DNA from: Leptolyngbya sp. PLA1
Lineage (GTDB): Bacteria; Planctomycetota; Phycisphaerae; Phycisphaerales; UBA1924
Assembly (NCBI GenBank): GCA_021405315.1
Contig: QWIH01000001.1
Location: 89,376 to 153,375, forward strand
Length of the DNA: 64,000 bases
Reading direction: 5' to 3'
A program made the position numbers and the translations under genes. Position 1 is the stretch's first letter. Each line of letters opens with the position of its first letter. The notes beneath the pieces were generated by a model, which made no database searches, was not told where the DNA came from, and worked only from the letters and a program-made list of their open reading frames with translations. This document shows, piece by piece, positions 1 to 8,164 of the stretch.

Positions 1-1
1 C

Positions 2-112
2 GCTGGATGCGGGGCCGGCCGGGGGCTGTGCGAGGGACGGCCACGCGAGAAGGACGGCGGCATGGATCAGCAGGTTCGCGAGGCGTACGAGCACGAGATT
101 CTCCGGAACTGA
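2..112 (+). CDS. C-terminal end of an unidentified protein (5' truncated)
   Basis: An open frame enters from the left edge and stops at TGA 110-112. Its last residues (about 16 from an internal Met at 62) are charged and look like ordinary coding sequence: MDQQVREAYEHEILRN. The more upstream part is rich in Gly, Arg and Cys and is less convincing, so translation might instead begin at the internal ATG or the frame might be chance. No family can be named from so short a tail. It is the only candidate for the gene that precedes the PEP-CTERM gene. Confidence 0.35.
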   Translation, partial: AGCGAGRGLCEGRPREKDGGMDQQVREAYEHEILRN

Positions 113-390
113 GCCCGGCGTGTGCCGGCCGCTTCATCAGTGCAAGTCTAGTGCCAATACATGCCGCGGAAGTCCGAAAATGGGTCGGGGCTGTGGTCAT
201 GGCTTTGGGAGCGACGGCGGGGGGTCGGCGGGACGGGAAAGGAGCACGGGGCTGGCGTCGTTCTCAAGATTGAGAGACCGACGGCGGGTCGAAGGGGGGG
301 CAGCTGAGCGTCGCGTGGGGCTACCGGGTCCGGATACCCGCCGGCGGGGGCGGGTTCGCGGCAGAGAGGCGCAAGATTCGGCGCACGTGC
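113..390. other. Intergenic stretch without a recognisable gene
   Basis: Open frames in this stretch are Arg/Gly/Pro-rich, mutually overlapping on both strands and lack a ribosome binding site, which is what random GC-rich sequence gives. Nothing structured was recognised before the promoter at 391. Confidence 0.5.
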
Positions 391-419
391 TTGACAGATT
401 GGGTGGGTTCCCGGATACT
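391..419 (+). promoter_or_regulatory. Sigma-70-type promoter for the PEP-CTERM gene
   Basis: TTGACA at 391-396 is separated by 17 bases from GATACT at 414-419, a close match to the housekeeping -35/-10 consensus at optimal spacing. Transcription would start near 426 and give an untranslated leader of roughly 130 bases before the ATG at 558. Confidence 0.6.
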
Positions 420-557
420 GGGGTCCGCTCGGGAGTTGAGAAGAGAGACAAGACACCCCTCCTCTCGCCACTCGGGCGGTAGTTCGTCGCGGCAGTTTCA
501 TCGGCACGCGTTGTGCCGCTGGCCGTGCACGGATGGTGTGAGTGATTGGAGAGAGAC

Positions 558-1259
558 ATGAAGTACGCTGCTTTGCTGGTCATCGCGTGCGCGGGCACGT
601 CGGCGCTGGCCGACGTCGGGCCTGTTACGGACTTCAGCCGGACCACCATCGCGGGTGCGCCGACCTACACCCCGCGCGATGCGTTCGGCATCTTCGGCGC
701 GCGGATGGCGGTGTTCAGCCCCGCCGGCGGCGCGTTCTACGACGACGCGGGTGGCGGCGCCGGGCCGAACCTCCAGAACTTCGGCGTGGACGAGTCGATG
801 GGCCTGTTCGCGGGCCGCGACATCCGCATCGTGTCGTCGCAGACGATTCTCTCGAACGGCAACCAGATCGTGTCGTTCGATGCGTACACGGCGGATGGCC
901 TGCCCTTTGTCCCCAACGGGGCGACGGTCGGCGGCCAGATCATCAACGCGATTCAGTTCGACATCGGCACGCCCAACGCTCCGGCCGATCCCGTCGATTT
1001 CAACACCCCGATCACCGTGGTGGGCGCCCTGTTCACGGTGTCGAGCGCCAGCTCGACGTTCGGTCCGTTCGCCCCAACGACCGCGGTGGTCGGTGGCAAC
1101 GGTCTGACGGTTCGTGCGGGCGTGCAGGCGGGCACGAACATCACGACCTTCGGGCTCAACCACTTCCACGTTGAGGTTGAGATCCAGAAGATCCCGGCTC
1201 CCGGCGCGCTCGCGCTGATGGGCCTGGGCGGCCTGATCGCGGGCCGTCGTCGCCGCTAA
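558..1259 (+). CDS. Exported protein with PEP-CTERM-like sorting tail
   Basis: A 233-residue protein with a classic signal peptide (MKYAALLVIACAGTSALA, cleavage expected after ALA near residue 18). The body is Gly/Ala/Thr-rich and probably beta-structured. The C-terminus is a PEP-CTERM-like signal: a PAPG motif, a short hydrophobic stretch (ALALMGLGGLIAG) and a terminal RRRR cluster. In known systems such tails are recognised by an exosortase, so the protein is probably processed at the inner membrane and exported to the cell surface. The start at 558 is preferred over an upstream TTG at 546 because GGAGAG at 548-553 is well placed for 558. It stands alone between its own promoter and a terminator. 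Its function is unknown. Confidence 0.8.
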   Translation: MKYAALLVIACAGTSALADVGPVTDFSRTTIAGAPTYTPRDAFGIFGARMAVFSPAGGAFYDDAGGGAGPNLQNFGVDESMGLFAGRDIRIVSSQTILSNGNQIVSFDAYTADGLPFVPNGATVGGQIINAIQFDIGTPNAPADPVDFNTPITVVGALFTVSSASSTFGPFAPTTAVVGGNGLTVRAGVQAGTNITTFGLNHFHVEVEIQKIPAPGALALMGLGGLIAGRRRR

Positions 1260-1310
1260 GTTCACCGGTTCGATTCGTTTCGTTCTCGCAACAGTGTTTT
1301 CCCTGAACGA

Positions 1311-1349
1311 ACTCGCCCTGCGCCTCGTGGTGCAGGGCGGGTCGTTTTT
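1311..1349 (+). terminator. Rho-independent terminator after the PEP-CTERM gene
   Basis: An 11-bp stem (1311-1321 with 1332-1342, one G-T pair) closes a 10-base loop and is followed by TTTTT at 1345-1349. It ends the plus-strand transcript just before the convergent release-factor-like gene. Confidence 0.8.
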
Positions 1350-1357
1350 GGGCCGTG

Positions 1358-1891
1358 CTAGCGGCGGAGGGGCGCGAGGTCGGCGGCGGCGCGGGCGTCG
1401 TTGAGGCGAGCGAGCGCGGCGGGGTGGTCGGCGAGGAGCCCGACGAGCTGGCTCGCGGTACAGCAGAGGCGGAGCGACGCTTTCTTGACGTCGAGGCCGC
1501 AGGCCCAGATGACGTCGAGTGCCTCGGCGAGCATGGCGGGGTAGTCGTCGTGTTCCGGGTTGCAGGCGAGGCGGCCGTTGCGGTCGCAGCGTGACTTCCA
1601 GAGTTCGGAGCGGACCTCGCCGAGCGGGACCGGGGCGCGGGCCTCGAGGGCGAGGCGAAGTCGCAGCCGGAAGAGCGCCCGTCGGCGGTTCTCCTCGGCG
1701 CTGCGTCGCTCGCCGGCATGTGCCTCGAGACCGGTGGGGAGGTGCAGCATGGTGACGAGCGTCTCGACCTTGTTTCGGTGTTGGCCGCCCGGGCCACCGG
1801 CTCGGCCCTTGCCGACCTCGCAGGCGCGGAGGAGCATCTGGGTGTCGAGGGTCGCGGGGTGGGGGCGTGGCACTTGGATTGGGTCTGCCAT
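1358..1891 (-). CDS. Peptide chain release factor-like GGQ-domain protein
   Basis: A 177-residue protein built around the class I release factor catalytic domain. The motif GGPGGQHRNKVET at residues 32-44 contains the GGQ tripeptide that promotes peptidyl-tRNA hydrolysis on the ribosome. No stop-codon recognition domain is present, which places it with ArfB/ICT1-type or orphan release-factor-like proteins. ArfB enters the empty mRNA channel with a lysine/arginine-rich tail. Here the C-terminus (DARAAADLAPLRR) is Ala-rich and only weakly basic, so rescue activity of the ArfB kind is uncertain. It is the last gene of a minus-strand run and starts 3 bases after the tsaD stop. Annotation as release-factor-like is secure; its role is not. 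Confidence 0.85.
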   Translation of the reverse strand: MADPIQVPRPHPATLDTQMLLRACEVGKGRAGGPGGQHRNKVETLVTMLHLPTGLEAHAGERRSAEENRRRALFRLRLRLALEARAPVPLGEVRSELWKSRCDRNGRLACNPEHDDYPAMLAEALDVIWACGLDVKKASLRLCCTASQLVGLLADHPAALARLNDARAAADLAPLRR

Positions 1892-1894
1892 GGC

Positions 1895-2938
1895 TCAGAC
1901 CCCCGCGGTGGGCACGGCTCGGAGCAAGAGGTCGCCGGCGGCGCCGCCCCGAAGGAGTTCGTGGGCGAGGCCCGCGATCATGGCGGCGTTATCCACGCAG
2001 AGGTGCATCGGGGGCAGGACCAGCCGAAGGCCGTGGGCGGAGGTGAAGGAGGCGAGCTCGGCGCGAAGCCGGGAGTTTGCGGTGACGCCGCCGCCAGTCA
2101 GGAGCGAGGCGTAGCGCACTCCCCGCTGGGAGGCGTGCTCCACGGCGCGTTCAAGCTTGATGATGATGGCACGGCTAGCAGCCCGTTGGAAGGATGCGGC
2201 GAGGTCGGCGCGGCGGCGGTCGTCCAGAGGCGGCGGGGGCGTGGGGGCTCGCTCGCCCGGCACGCCCTTGGCGGCGTAGAGCAGCGCGGTCTTGAGCCCC
2301 GAGAACGAGAAGTCCAGCGAGTCCTTCGCGAGGCGGCTGATGGGGAGATCTACGGCGAGGTCGTCGCCCGTGGCGGCGAGGCGGTCGAGATTCGGGCCGC
2401 CGGGAAAGGGCAGGTCGAGGATGGCGGCGGCCTTGTCGTACGCCTCACCCAGGGCGTCGTCGATGGTTCCCCCGAGGCGGCGAGGGGAGAGCCAGCCGGA
2501 GAGCTCGTAGAGGCTGGTGTGCCCGCCGCTGACGACTAGGCCGAGCGCCGGAAAGAGCGGAGCGTCGGCGGCGTCGAGCGAGCCGGCATAGAGATGGGCG
2601 TGCACGTGATCAACGCCGACGAGGGGCAGCGACAGGGACCAGGCGAGGGCCTTGGCGGCGGAGACTCCCACGACGAGGGAGCCGATGAGTCCGGGGCGGT
2701 GGCCCACGGCGATGGCGGAGAGCATGCCTAGGCCGATACCCGCCTGGGCGAGGGCCTCGCGGACGACCGGGAGGATGCGTTCGGCGTGGGCGCGGCTGGC
2801 GATCTCCGGGACGACACCCGCGTACTCCGCGTGCAGGTCCGTCTGCGAGGCGACGACGCTGGAGAGGACACGGCGGTTGGCGTCGACGACGGCGGCGGCG
2901 GTCTCGTCGCAGGAGGTTTCCAGCCCCAGGATCAGCAT
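1895..2938 (-). CDS. tsaD: tRNA N6-adenosine threonylcarbamoyltransferase
   Basis: TsaD transfers the threonylcarbamoyl group from threonylcarbamoyl-AMP to A37 of tRNAs that read ANN codons, working with TsaB and TsaE. The N-terminus MLILGLETSCDETAAA is the family signature. The metal-binding motif HVHAHLYAG follows near residue 110, and the ASKH-fold glycine motif VSGGHT comes soon after. At 347 residues the length is normal. The start at 2938 gives the canonical N-terminus 5 bases after the protease stop; an in-frame ATG at 2962 would add 8 residues and overlap the upstream gene. It lies between the S41 protease and the release-factor-like gene, apparently co-transcribed. tsaB and tsaE are not in the window. 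Confidence 0.95.
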   Translation of the reverse strand: MLILGLETSCDETAAAVVDANRRVLSSVVASQTDLHAEYAGVVPEIASRAHAERILPVVREALAQAGIGLGMLSAIAVGHRPGLIGSLVVGVSAAKALAWSLSLPLVGVDHVHAHLYAGSLDAADAPLFPALGLVVSGGHTSLYELSGWLSPRRLGGTIDDALGEAYDKAAAILDLPFPGGPNLDRLAATGDDLAVDLPISRLAKDSLDFSFSGLKTALLYAAKGVPGERAPTPPPPLDDRRRADLAASFQRAASRAIIIKLERAVEHASQRGVRYASLLTGGGVTANSRLRAELASFTSAHGLRLVLPPMHLCVDNAAMIAGLAHELLRGGAAGDLLLRAVPTAGV

Positions 2939-2942
2939 GGGC

Positions 2943-4583
2943 TCACGGCTTCTTGCGGACATCCGCGTCCTGGAGCGCCCGCTCGAGGTTCCGGCCGGTG
3001 ATCTCGAGGACTGTGATCAGCTTGCCGGACTTGTCGCGGAGCTCGACCTGGCCCCCGACGAGGTCCGTGTCGTCGGGCCAGAAGTCGGGGAGCTGGGCCT
3101 GCGCGCCGGACTCACCGGCCTCGATGGCGCTGGCGCGGCGTTCGGTGCGGTCGAGTTCGCGGAGCAGACGTTCACGGTACTTGGCGAGCTTCGTGAGCTC
3201 GCTGGAAGCGATGGAGGTGGACTGAGGGCCGGGCTGACCCGTGGGAGACCAGGAGCCGCCGGCGATACGGGCGCGGACGGCGCGGACAGCGGCGTCGAGT
3301 TGCGGATCCTTTAGGTAGGAGAGGACGGCGTCGGCGTCGGTCCAGTTGGGGGTTTCGGTGCCCGGGGCGGCGCCGGACATCAGGAGTTCCTGCTTGCGGC
3401 GGACTTCGAGCATGGCGAGGGTCTGTTCGTCGGTCATGGGGACGTAGAAGCCATCGGTGGGATCGACGCCCCACGAGGCGGAGTCGTCCTTGCGGGTGAT
3501 GCTTCTGCCGCTGGGGAGGTAGTAGCCCTGCTCGGTGATCTTGAGCTCGGAGCCCTGGCCGCTGGAGAGTTCGAGCACGGACTGGACGCTGCCCTTGCCG
3601 AAGGAGCGGGTGCCGACGGCGATGGCGCGGTTGTTCTCGGTGAGCGCCCCGGCGAGGACCTCGCTGGCGGAAGCGGACTGGGCGTTGAGGAGGATGGCGA
3701 TGGGGAAGTCCGGGAGCGTGCCGGGCTGCTCCGCGCGGCGGACGACCTCCGGGAACGAGCGGCCCCGTGTGGAGACGATGACACCCTCGGAGAGGAAGAG
3801 ATCGGCGATGGCTTCCGCCTCATCGAGGAGGCCCCCCGGGTTGAACCTGAGGTCCAGGACCAGGCCCTTGAGGGCGCCGGACTCGGCGCCGGCGGAGCGG
3901 AGGGCGGCGAGGATTTCTTCGGAGCAGCGCGGGGTGAACTGCACGAGTCTGACGTAGGCGATGCCTGCGGCCGGGTCGATGGTGTAGTCCCAGGCGTTGG
4001 GGTCGGATGAAGCGCGGTGAACGCCCTTCACGGAGCGAGTCTTGATCCGGTCGCGGGTGATCTCGAAGGGGAGTCGCTCGCCCTTGCGTTCGATGACGAA
4101 GCGGACGACGGTGCCGGGTTCGCCCAGGAGCATGTCGATGCAGTCGTCGACGCTCACGTTGTACGTGGATTTGCCCTCGATCTCGACGATGCGGTCGTCG
4201 GGCATGATGCCGGCGCGGAAGGCGGGGGAGTCCTCGAGCGGGGAGACGATGGTGAGCCAGCCCTCGAGCTGGTTGACCTGGGCTCCGATGCCGACGTACT
4301 CGCCGGTGAGGTCCTTGTTGAAGTCTCTCTTCTCGGAGGCGGGGACGTAGACGGTGTAGGGGTCATCGAGGGATTCGATCATGCCCCTGATCGCGCCCTC
4401 ACGCAGCCGGGTGTCGTTGACCGGCTCCACGTACCGGCGGGCGAGCTCCTGGCGGACCTCGATGAGCTCGTCGAAGAAGGCGTAGTCGTCGCCCCTGCGG
4501 CCCAGCGCGAGCGTGGAACCGATGACGGCGATGCCCAGGACGCCAACCAGGGAGAGGTCGATGATCGCGCGGCTCTTGCTCAC
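2943..4583 (-). CDS. Carboxy-terminal processing protease, S41 family
   Basis: A 546-residue periplasmic protease of the CtpA/Prc type, which trims C-termini of exported or membrane proteins. An N-terminal transmembrane anchor (LSLVGVLGIAVIGSTLAL, residues about 10-27) is followed by a helical region, a PDZ domain (GVGIGAQV-like GEYVGIGAQV through DDRIVEIEG) and the S41 catalytic domain. The nucleophile Ser lies in SASASEVLAGAL and the general-base Lys in FGKGSVQ. The GTG at 4583 is chosen because AGGAG sits 8 bases upstream and it places the anchor at the N-terminus; upstream extension gives Arg/Pro-rich sequence. It heads the tsaD run, and hflX diverges about 140 bases away. The C-terminal 130 residues are partly helical and of unknown use. 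Confidence 0.9.
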   Translation of the reverse strand: MSKSRAIIDLSLVGVLGIAVIGSTLALGRRGDDYAFFDELIEVRQELARRYVEPVNDTRLREGAIRGMIESLDDPYTVYVPASEKRDFNKDLTGEYVGIGAQVNQLEGWLTIVSPLEDSPAFRAGIMPDDRIVEIEGKSTYNVSVDDCIDMLLGEPGTVVRFVIERKGERLPFEITRDRIKTRSVKGVHRASSDPNAWDYTIDPAAGIAYVRLVQFTPRCSEEILAALRSAGAESGALKGLVLDLRFNPGGLLDEAEAIADLFLSEGVIVSTRGRSFPEVVRRAEQPGTLPDFPIAILLNAQSASASEVLAGALTENNRAIAVGTRSFGKGSVQSVLELSSGQGSELKITEQGYYLPSGRSITRKDDSASWGVDPTDGFYVPMTDEQTLAMLEVRRKQELLMSGAAPGTETPNWTDADAVLSYLKDPQLDAAVRAVRARIAGGSWSPTGQPGPQSTSIASSELTKLAKYRERLLRELDRTERRASAIEAGESGAQAQLPDFWPDDTDLVGGQVELRDKSGKLITVLEITGRNLERALQDADVRKKP

Positions 4584-4721
4584 GGCGTTGCTCCTGCGGG
4601 CCGGCGACTCGGCCCCTTGGGGCGTTCGCGGTGCGTGCCTCCGCTCCGCGGCGCTCACCGATCGTATGGCGAGGGCCGGGCGCATGGCGGGGGCTCGGGT
4701 CATACCATCCGCCCGCACTTC

Positions 4722-6140
4722 ATGGCCAAAGAACGAACCGAACTTGATGTCGCGTCAGAGCGGGCGGTGCTCGCGGCGGTGCGACTTCCCGACTCGAAGT
4801 ATGACCAGCGGGATCCCTTCGGGGAGCTGCGGGCGCTCGCCGAGCAGGCGGGCGCGATCGTGGTGGGGGAGTGCACCCAGCGGCTGGAGCGGCCCGTGGC
4901 CGGGACGTACATGGGCGTGGGGAAGCTGGAAGAGTTGAAGGGGCTGTGCGAGGAACTGGGCGCGACCAGCGTGATCTTCGACCACGATCTGTCGCCCCGG
5001 CAGATTGCGAACATCGAGAAGCAAACGGGCCGGAAGATCGTGGACAGGTCGGAGCTGATCCTGGACATCTTCGCGGGTCGTGCGACGACGCGAGAGGCGC
5101 AGTTGCAGGTCGAGCTCGCCCAGCTCGAGTACACGTTCCCCAGGCTGCGGGCCATGTGGGACCATCTGGAACGGATCGTGGGCGGGGGCGGGCTCACGGG
5201 CATCGGCACGCGCGGTCCTGGCGAGCAGCAGCTCGAGATCGACCGGCGACTGGTGCAGCGTCGCAAGCTCGCGCTTCAGCGGGAACTGGCGGAGATTCAG
5301 TCCAGGCGGCGGCGCGAGGTGGCGGCCCGCAAGCGTGAGCACTTCACGGTGGGGATCGTCGGCTATACGAACGCGGGGAAGAGCACGCTTTTCAACGCGC
5401 TGACCGCGGGCGGCGCGTACGCGGACGATCGGCTGTTCGCGACGCTCGTCAGCCGTACGAGGGCGTGGGACCTGGGCGGTGGGCTGGAGGTCATGCTGTC
5501 GGACACGGTGGGGTTCGTGCGGGACATCCCGCACCACCTGGTGGCCTCGTTCAGGGCGACGCTGGAGGAGGCGACGCACGCGGATGTGCTGCTGATCGTT
5601 CTGGACGTGTCGGACGAGGCGGCGGAGATGCAGTTCGGCACGGTGAACGCGGTGCTGGACGACCTGTTCGAGCAGATCGAGACCTCCGGGCACGAGGAGG
5701 ACCGGCTGTGGGCCAGGCCCGAGCGAATCCTCCTGCTGAACAAGTGCGATCTTCTGAAGGACAACGCGGCGGTGCTGGCCTGGCAGGGGGCGGTGCCGGG
5801 GGCGATGGCGATCTCGGCGCTGGCGCGCGAGGACGGGACGCCGGGGCTCGGGATCGAGGCGCTTCGGGCGCGCGTTCGGGCCATCGCGACGGGCGACATC
5901 GGGGTGTTTGACGTGACGGTGCCGCTGGCGGACAGCAAGACCGTGCACCTGATCGAGACCCGGGGGCAGGTGCTGGAGCGAACGTACGGCGAGGGCGTCG
6001 TGACGCTGCGGGCGAGGATCGGGAAGCGTCAGCTCGCGCAGTTGCGGTCGCTGGGTGCGAGGCTGGAACTGGCGGACGAGTCCGGGGCGCGTGTGGAGCT
6101 GGAGCCGGTGGCGAAGACGGCGCGCCGGCCGGGGTGGTGA
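4722..6140 (+). CDS. hflX: Ribosome-associated GTPase HflX
   Basis: HflX is a ribosome-splitting and rescue GTPase. The 472-residue protein has the HflX nucleotide-binding N-terminal domain, the glycine-rich signature GGGGLTGIGTRGPGEQQLE at about 154-172, a coiled-coil linker and the G domain. G1 is GYTNAGKS (214-221), G3 is DTVGF (261-265) and G4 is NKCD (about 336). The ATG at 4722 gives the usual N-terminus; the reading frame is open far upstream only because it runs antisense to the S41 gene. It is monocistronic and divergent from that protease. A GTPase of this family next to a GGQ protein fits translation quality control, but the genes are on opposite strands. Confidence 0.95.
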   Translation: MAKERTELDVASERAVLAAVRLPDSKYDQRDPFGELRALAEQAGAIVVGECTQRLERPVAGTYMGVGKLEELKGLCEELGATSVIFDHDLSPRQIANIEKQTGRKIVDRSELILDIFAGRATTREAQLQVELAQLEYTFPRLRAMWDHLERIVGGGGLTGIGTRGPGEQQLEIDRRLVQRRKLALQRELAEIQSRRRREVAARKREHFTVGIVGYTNAGKSTLFNALTAGGAYADDRLFATLVSRTRAWDLGGGLEVMLSDTVGFVRDIPHHLVASFRATLEEATHADVLLIVLDVSDEAAEMQFGTVNAVLDDLFEQIETSGHEEDRLWARPERILLLNKCDLLKDNAAVLAWQGAVPGAMAISALAREDGTPGLGIEALRARVRAIATGDIGVFDVTVPLADSKTVHLIETRGQVLERTYGEGVVTLRARIGKRQLAQLRSLGARLELADESGARVELEPVAKTARRPGW

Positions 6141-6155
6141 GCGTGGGAGAGGGAC

Positions 6156-7331
6156 TCAGGCGTTTGGGCGCTGAAGGCGGAAGGCCATGGGGAGGACCTT
6201 GGCCGGGCCGCTGCCGTCGAACGCGCTGAACTGACCGCCGGAGAAGAGCGAGGCGGCGCCGTAGGCACCGTCCTTTCGGAGGGCGTAGAACTTGAGGTCG
6301 AAGTTGGGGGTGCCGTCGGGCCGGAGGAGGCGTTTTTCCTTTGTGTGCTTGACGATGTAGTCGCACATGGCGAGGCAGGCCTCGGTGGGGGACATCCCGC
6401 GCTCCATGAAGTCGACGATGCGGGCGGATGCGCAGGTGGTGATGTTGGCCTCGCCCCGTCCGGTACTGCCCGCGGCGCCGATGTCGTTGTCGCAGTAGTT
6501 GCCGGCGCCGATGATGGGAGAGTCGCCGACGCGGCCCGGGATCTTCCAGTTCAGCCCGCTGGTGGAGGTGACGCTGGCGATGTCACCCCCGGCTGTGAGC
6601 GCGGAGCAGTGGACGGTGCCTGTGACTTCCATGATGTAGGGCCGGGCTGAGGTCTTCTTGCGGAAGTCCGGCCCGTCGTTGGTGCGCGGGGTGTTGTCGT
6701 CTCCCGGGGCGGACTGCCAGGGGAGGAGGTCCCAGGTCTTGCCCGAGGGCGCGTCGCGTTCGTCGTCGTTGAGCCAGTCGTCGTCGCGGCTCATGTTGTG
6801 CTTCCAGTTGAGCCACTCGCGGCGGGCGTGGTCGGTGAGAAGGTCCTCGTGCCGGAAGCCCTTGGAGATGGCGAAGAGATACGCGCCCTCACCCACGAGC
6901 AGGCAGTGGTCGGTCTCGCGGAGCACGCGGAGGGCGACCATGGCGGGGTTCTTGATGTTTCGGATGCCGGCGACGGCCCCGGACTTGTGCGTGGGCCCGT
7001 GCATGACGCAGGAGTCGAGCTCGACGACGCCGTCGGCGTTGGGGAGGCCTCCGTAACCGACGGAGTCGTCGTTCGGATCGTCCTCGACGATGCGGACACC
7101 CTGCACGACGGCGTCCGCGGGGTCGTAGCCCTGGGCGAGGAGCTCCGCGGCGCGGTCGCACGCGGGCCTGCCGTTGAGCGAGGCGATGACAACCGGTCCG
7201 CGCTTGTGGGGGTCGTTCGGGGCCTTGGCGTCACCTTGTGGCTGGTGAGCGCGGGCGTGCGCTTGGAGGACGCCGGCGGCGGCGAGCGCGGCGGATGCGG
7301 CGAGGAACGAGCGGCGTGAGGTGTGGTCCAT
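6156..7331 (-). CDS. N4-(beta-N-acetylglucosaminyl)-L-asparaginase (aspartylglucosaminidase family)
   Basis: An N-terminal-nucleophile hydrolase of 391 residues that would cleave GlcNAc-Asn bonds from glycopeptides, or act as an isoaspartyl peptidase or asparaginase. It begins with a twin-arginine signal (TSRRSFLAASAALAAAG), so export as a folded protein is expected. The family motif GTVHCSAL supplies the catalytic Thr at which the precursor self-cleaves. TSTSGLNWKIPGRVGDSP and the following GAGNYCDNDIGAAGSTGRGE form the substrate and oxyanion site. The start at 7331 is the ATG directly before the Tat motif. It follows the TauE/SafE gene by about 30 bases on the same strand. Confidence 0.9.
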   Translation of the reverse strand: MDHTSRRSFLAASAALAAAGVLQAHARAHQPQGDAKAPNDPHKRGPVVIASLNGRPACDRAAELLAQGYDPADAVVQGVRIVEDDPNDDSVGYGGLPNADGVVELDSCVMHGPTHKSGAVAGIRNIKNPAMVALRVLRETDHCLLVGEGAYLFAISKGFRHEDLLTDHARREWLNWKHNMSRDDDWLNDDERDAPSGKTWDLLPWQSAPGDDNTPRTNDGPDFRKKTSARPYIMEVTGTVHCSALTAGGDIASVTSTSGLNWKIPGRVGDSPIIGAGNYCDNDIGAAGSTGRGEANITTCASARIVDFMERGMSPTEACLAMCDYIVKHTKEKRLLRPDGTPNFDLKFYALRKDGAYGAASLFSGGQFSAFDGSGPAKVLPMAFRLQRPNA

Positions 7332-7363
7332 TGCCACAGAATACCGGATGCGCGGGGGACCTG

Positions 7364-8137
7364 TCACACCAGGCCGAAGCCGAGGGCGATGGCGAACAGC
7401 CCCAGGGCGACCGCGACGATGAGGCGAACCGAGCGGATGGTGACCTTGCGAACCAGGCGACTGCCCAGAAGGGTTCCGGCGAGGGCTGCGGCGCTGGCGG
7501 CGGCGACGAGCGGCCAGGGGATGTGCTCGTGCGAGGATCGGATCTGGAGCGAGTACACACCGAGGCGGGAGAAGTCCACGGCGCAGGAACAGACGATGCC
7601 GGTGGCGATGAACTGCTCCTTGGTGAGTCCGCACCTGATGAGGAACGCGGCGCGGAGCGCGCCCTGATGGCCGGAAAGCCCGCCGAAGAAGCCGGAGACG
7701 GCTCCACCGATGGGGAGCCACCTGCGGTCGAAGGCGAGGCGGTCGAAGGCGGGAAGGAACTCGATGACTGAGAAGAGGAAGATGACCGAGGCGATGGCAG
7801 CCTTGACGGGAGAGATGCTGTGCTCTCCGCCGGCGAGGGTGTAGGTGGTGAGCGGTGCGGCGTGTCCGAGGGATGAGAGCAGCCACGCCCCGAGCAGGGC
7901 GGCGACAAGCGCGGCGGGGAGAAACCCCAGGAGCGTTCGGGCGTGGGCGGATCGGGCGGTGAGGGCGAGCTTGAAGAGGTTGTTCACGAAGTGGACGACG
8001 GCGGTGGCGGCGATGGCGATCTCGAGGGGAAAGAAGATCGCGAATGCGGGCATGAGGAGCGTGCCCAGCCCGAAGCCTGAGAAGAAGGTGAGTCCCGAGG
8101 CGAGGAGTGCGACGGCGCAGACGAGGGCGTAGTCCAT
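7364..8137 (-). CDS. TauE/SafE (TSUP) family membrane permease
   Basis: A 257-residue integral membrane protein with seven or eight hydrophobic helices in two repeats, as in the TSUP family that moves sulfite, sulfoacetate or other small organosulfur anions. The N-terminal helix (ALVCAVALLASGLTFFSGFG) and the second-half motif GGLSGHQGALRAAFL match the family. The substrate cannot be told from sequence. It lies 27 bases after the aminotransferase stop and 32 before the aspartylglucosaminidase start, so all three minus-strand genes may form one transcript. No functional link between them is obvious. Confidence 0.88.
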   Translation of the reverse strand: MDYALVCAVALLASGLTFFSGFGLGTLLMPAFAIFFPLEIAIAATAVVHFVNNLFKLALTARSAHARTLLGFLPAALVAALLGAWLLSSLGHAAPLTTYTLAGGEHSISPVKAAIASVIFLFSVIEFLPAFDRLAFDRRWLPIGGAVSGFFGGLSGHQGALRAAFLIRCGLTKEQFIATGIVCSCAVDFSRLGVYSLQIRSSHEHIPWPLVAAASAAALAGTLLGSRLVRKVTIRSVRLIVAVALGLFAIALGFGLV

Positions 8138-8164
8138 GAGCGATCCGTGGCGTCGCGGGGTGCC

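Noticed and set aside
4017..4721. Upstream extension of hflX to a longer frame
   Set aside because: The extension is antisense to the S41 protease gene. The ATG at 4722 gives the normal HflX N-terminus.
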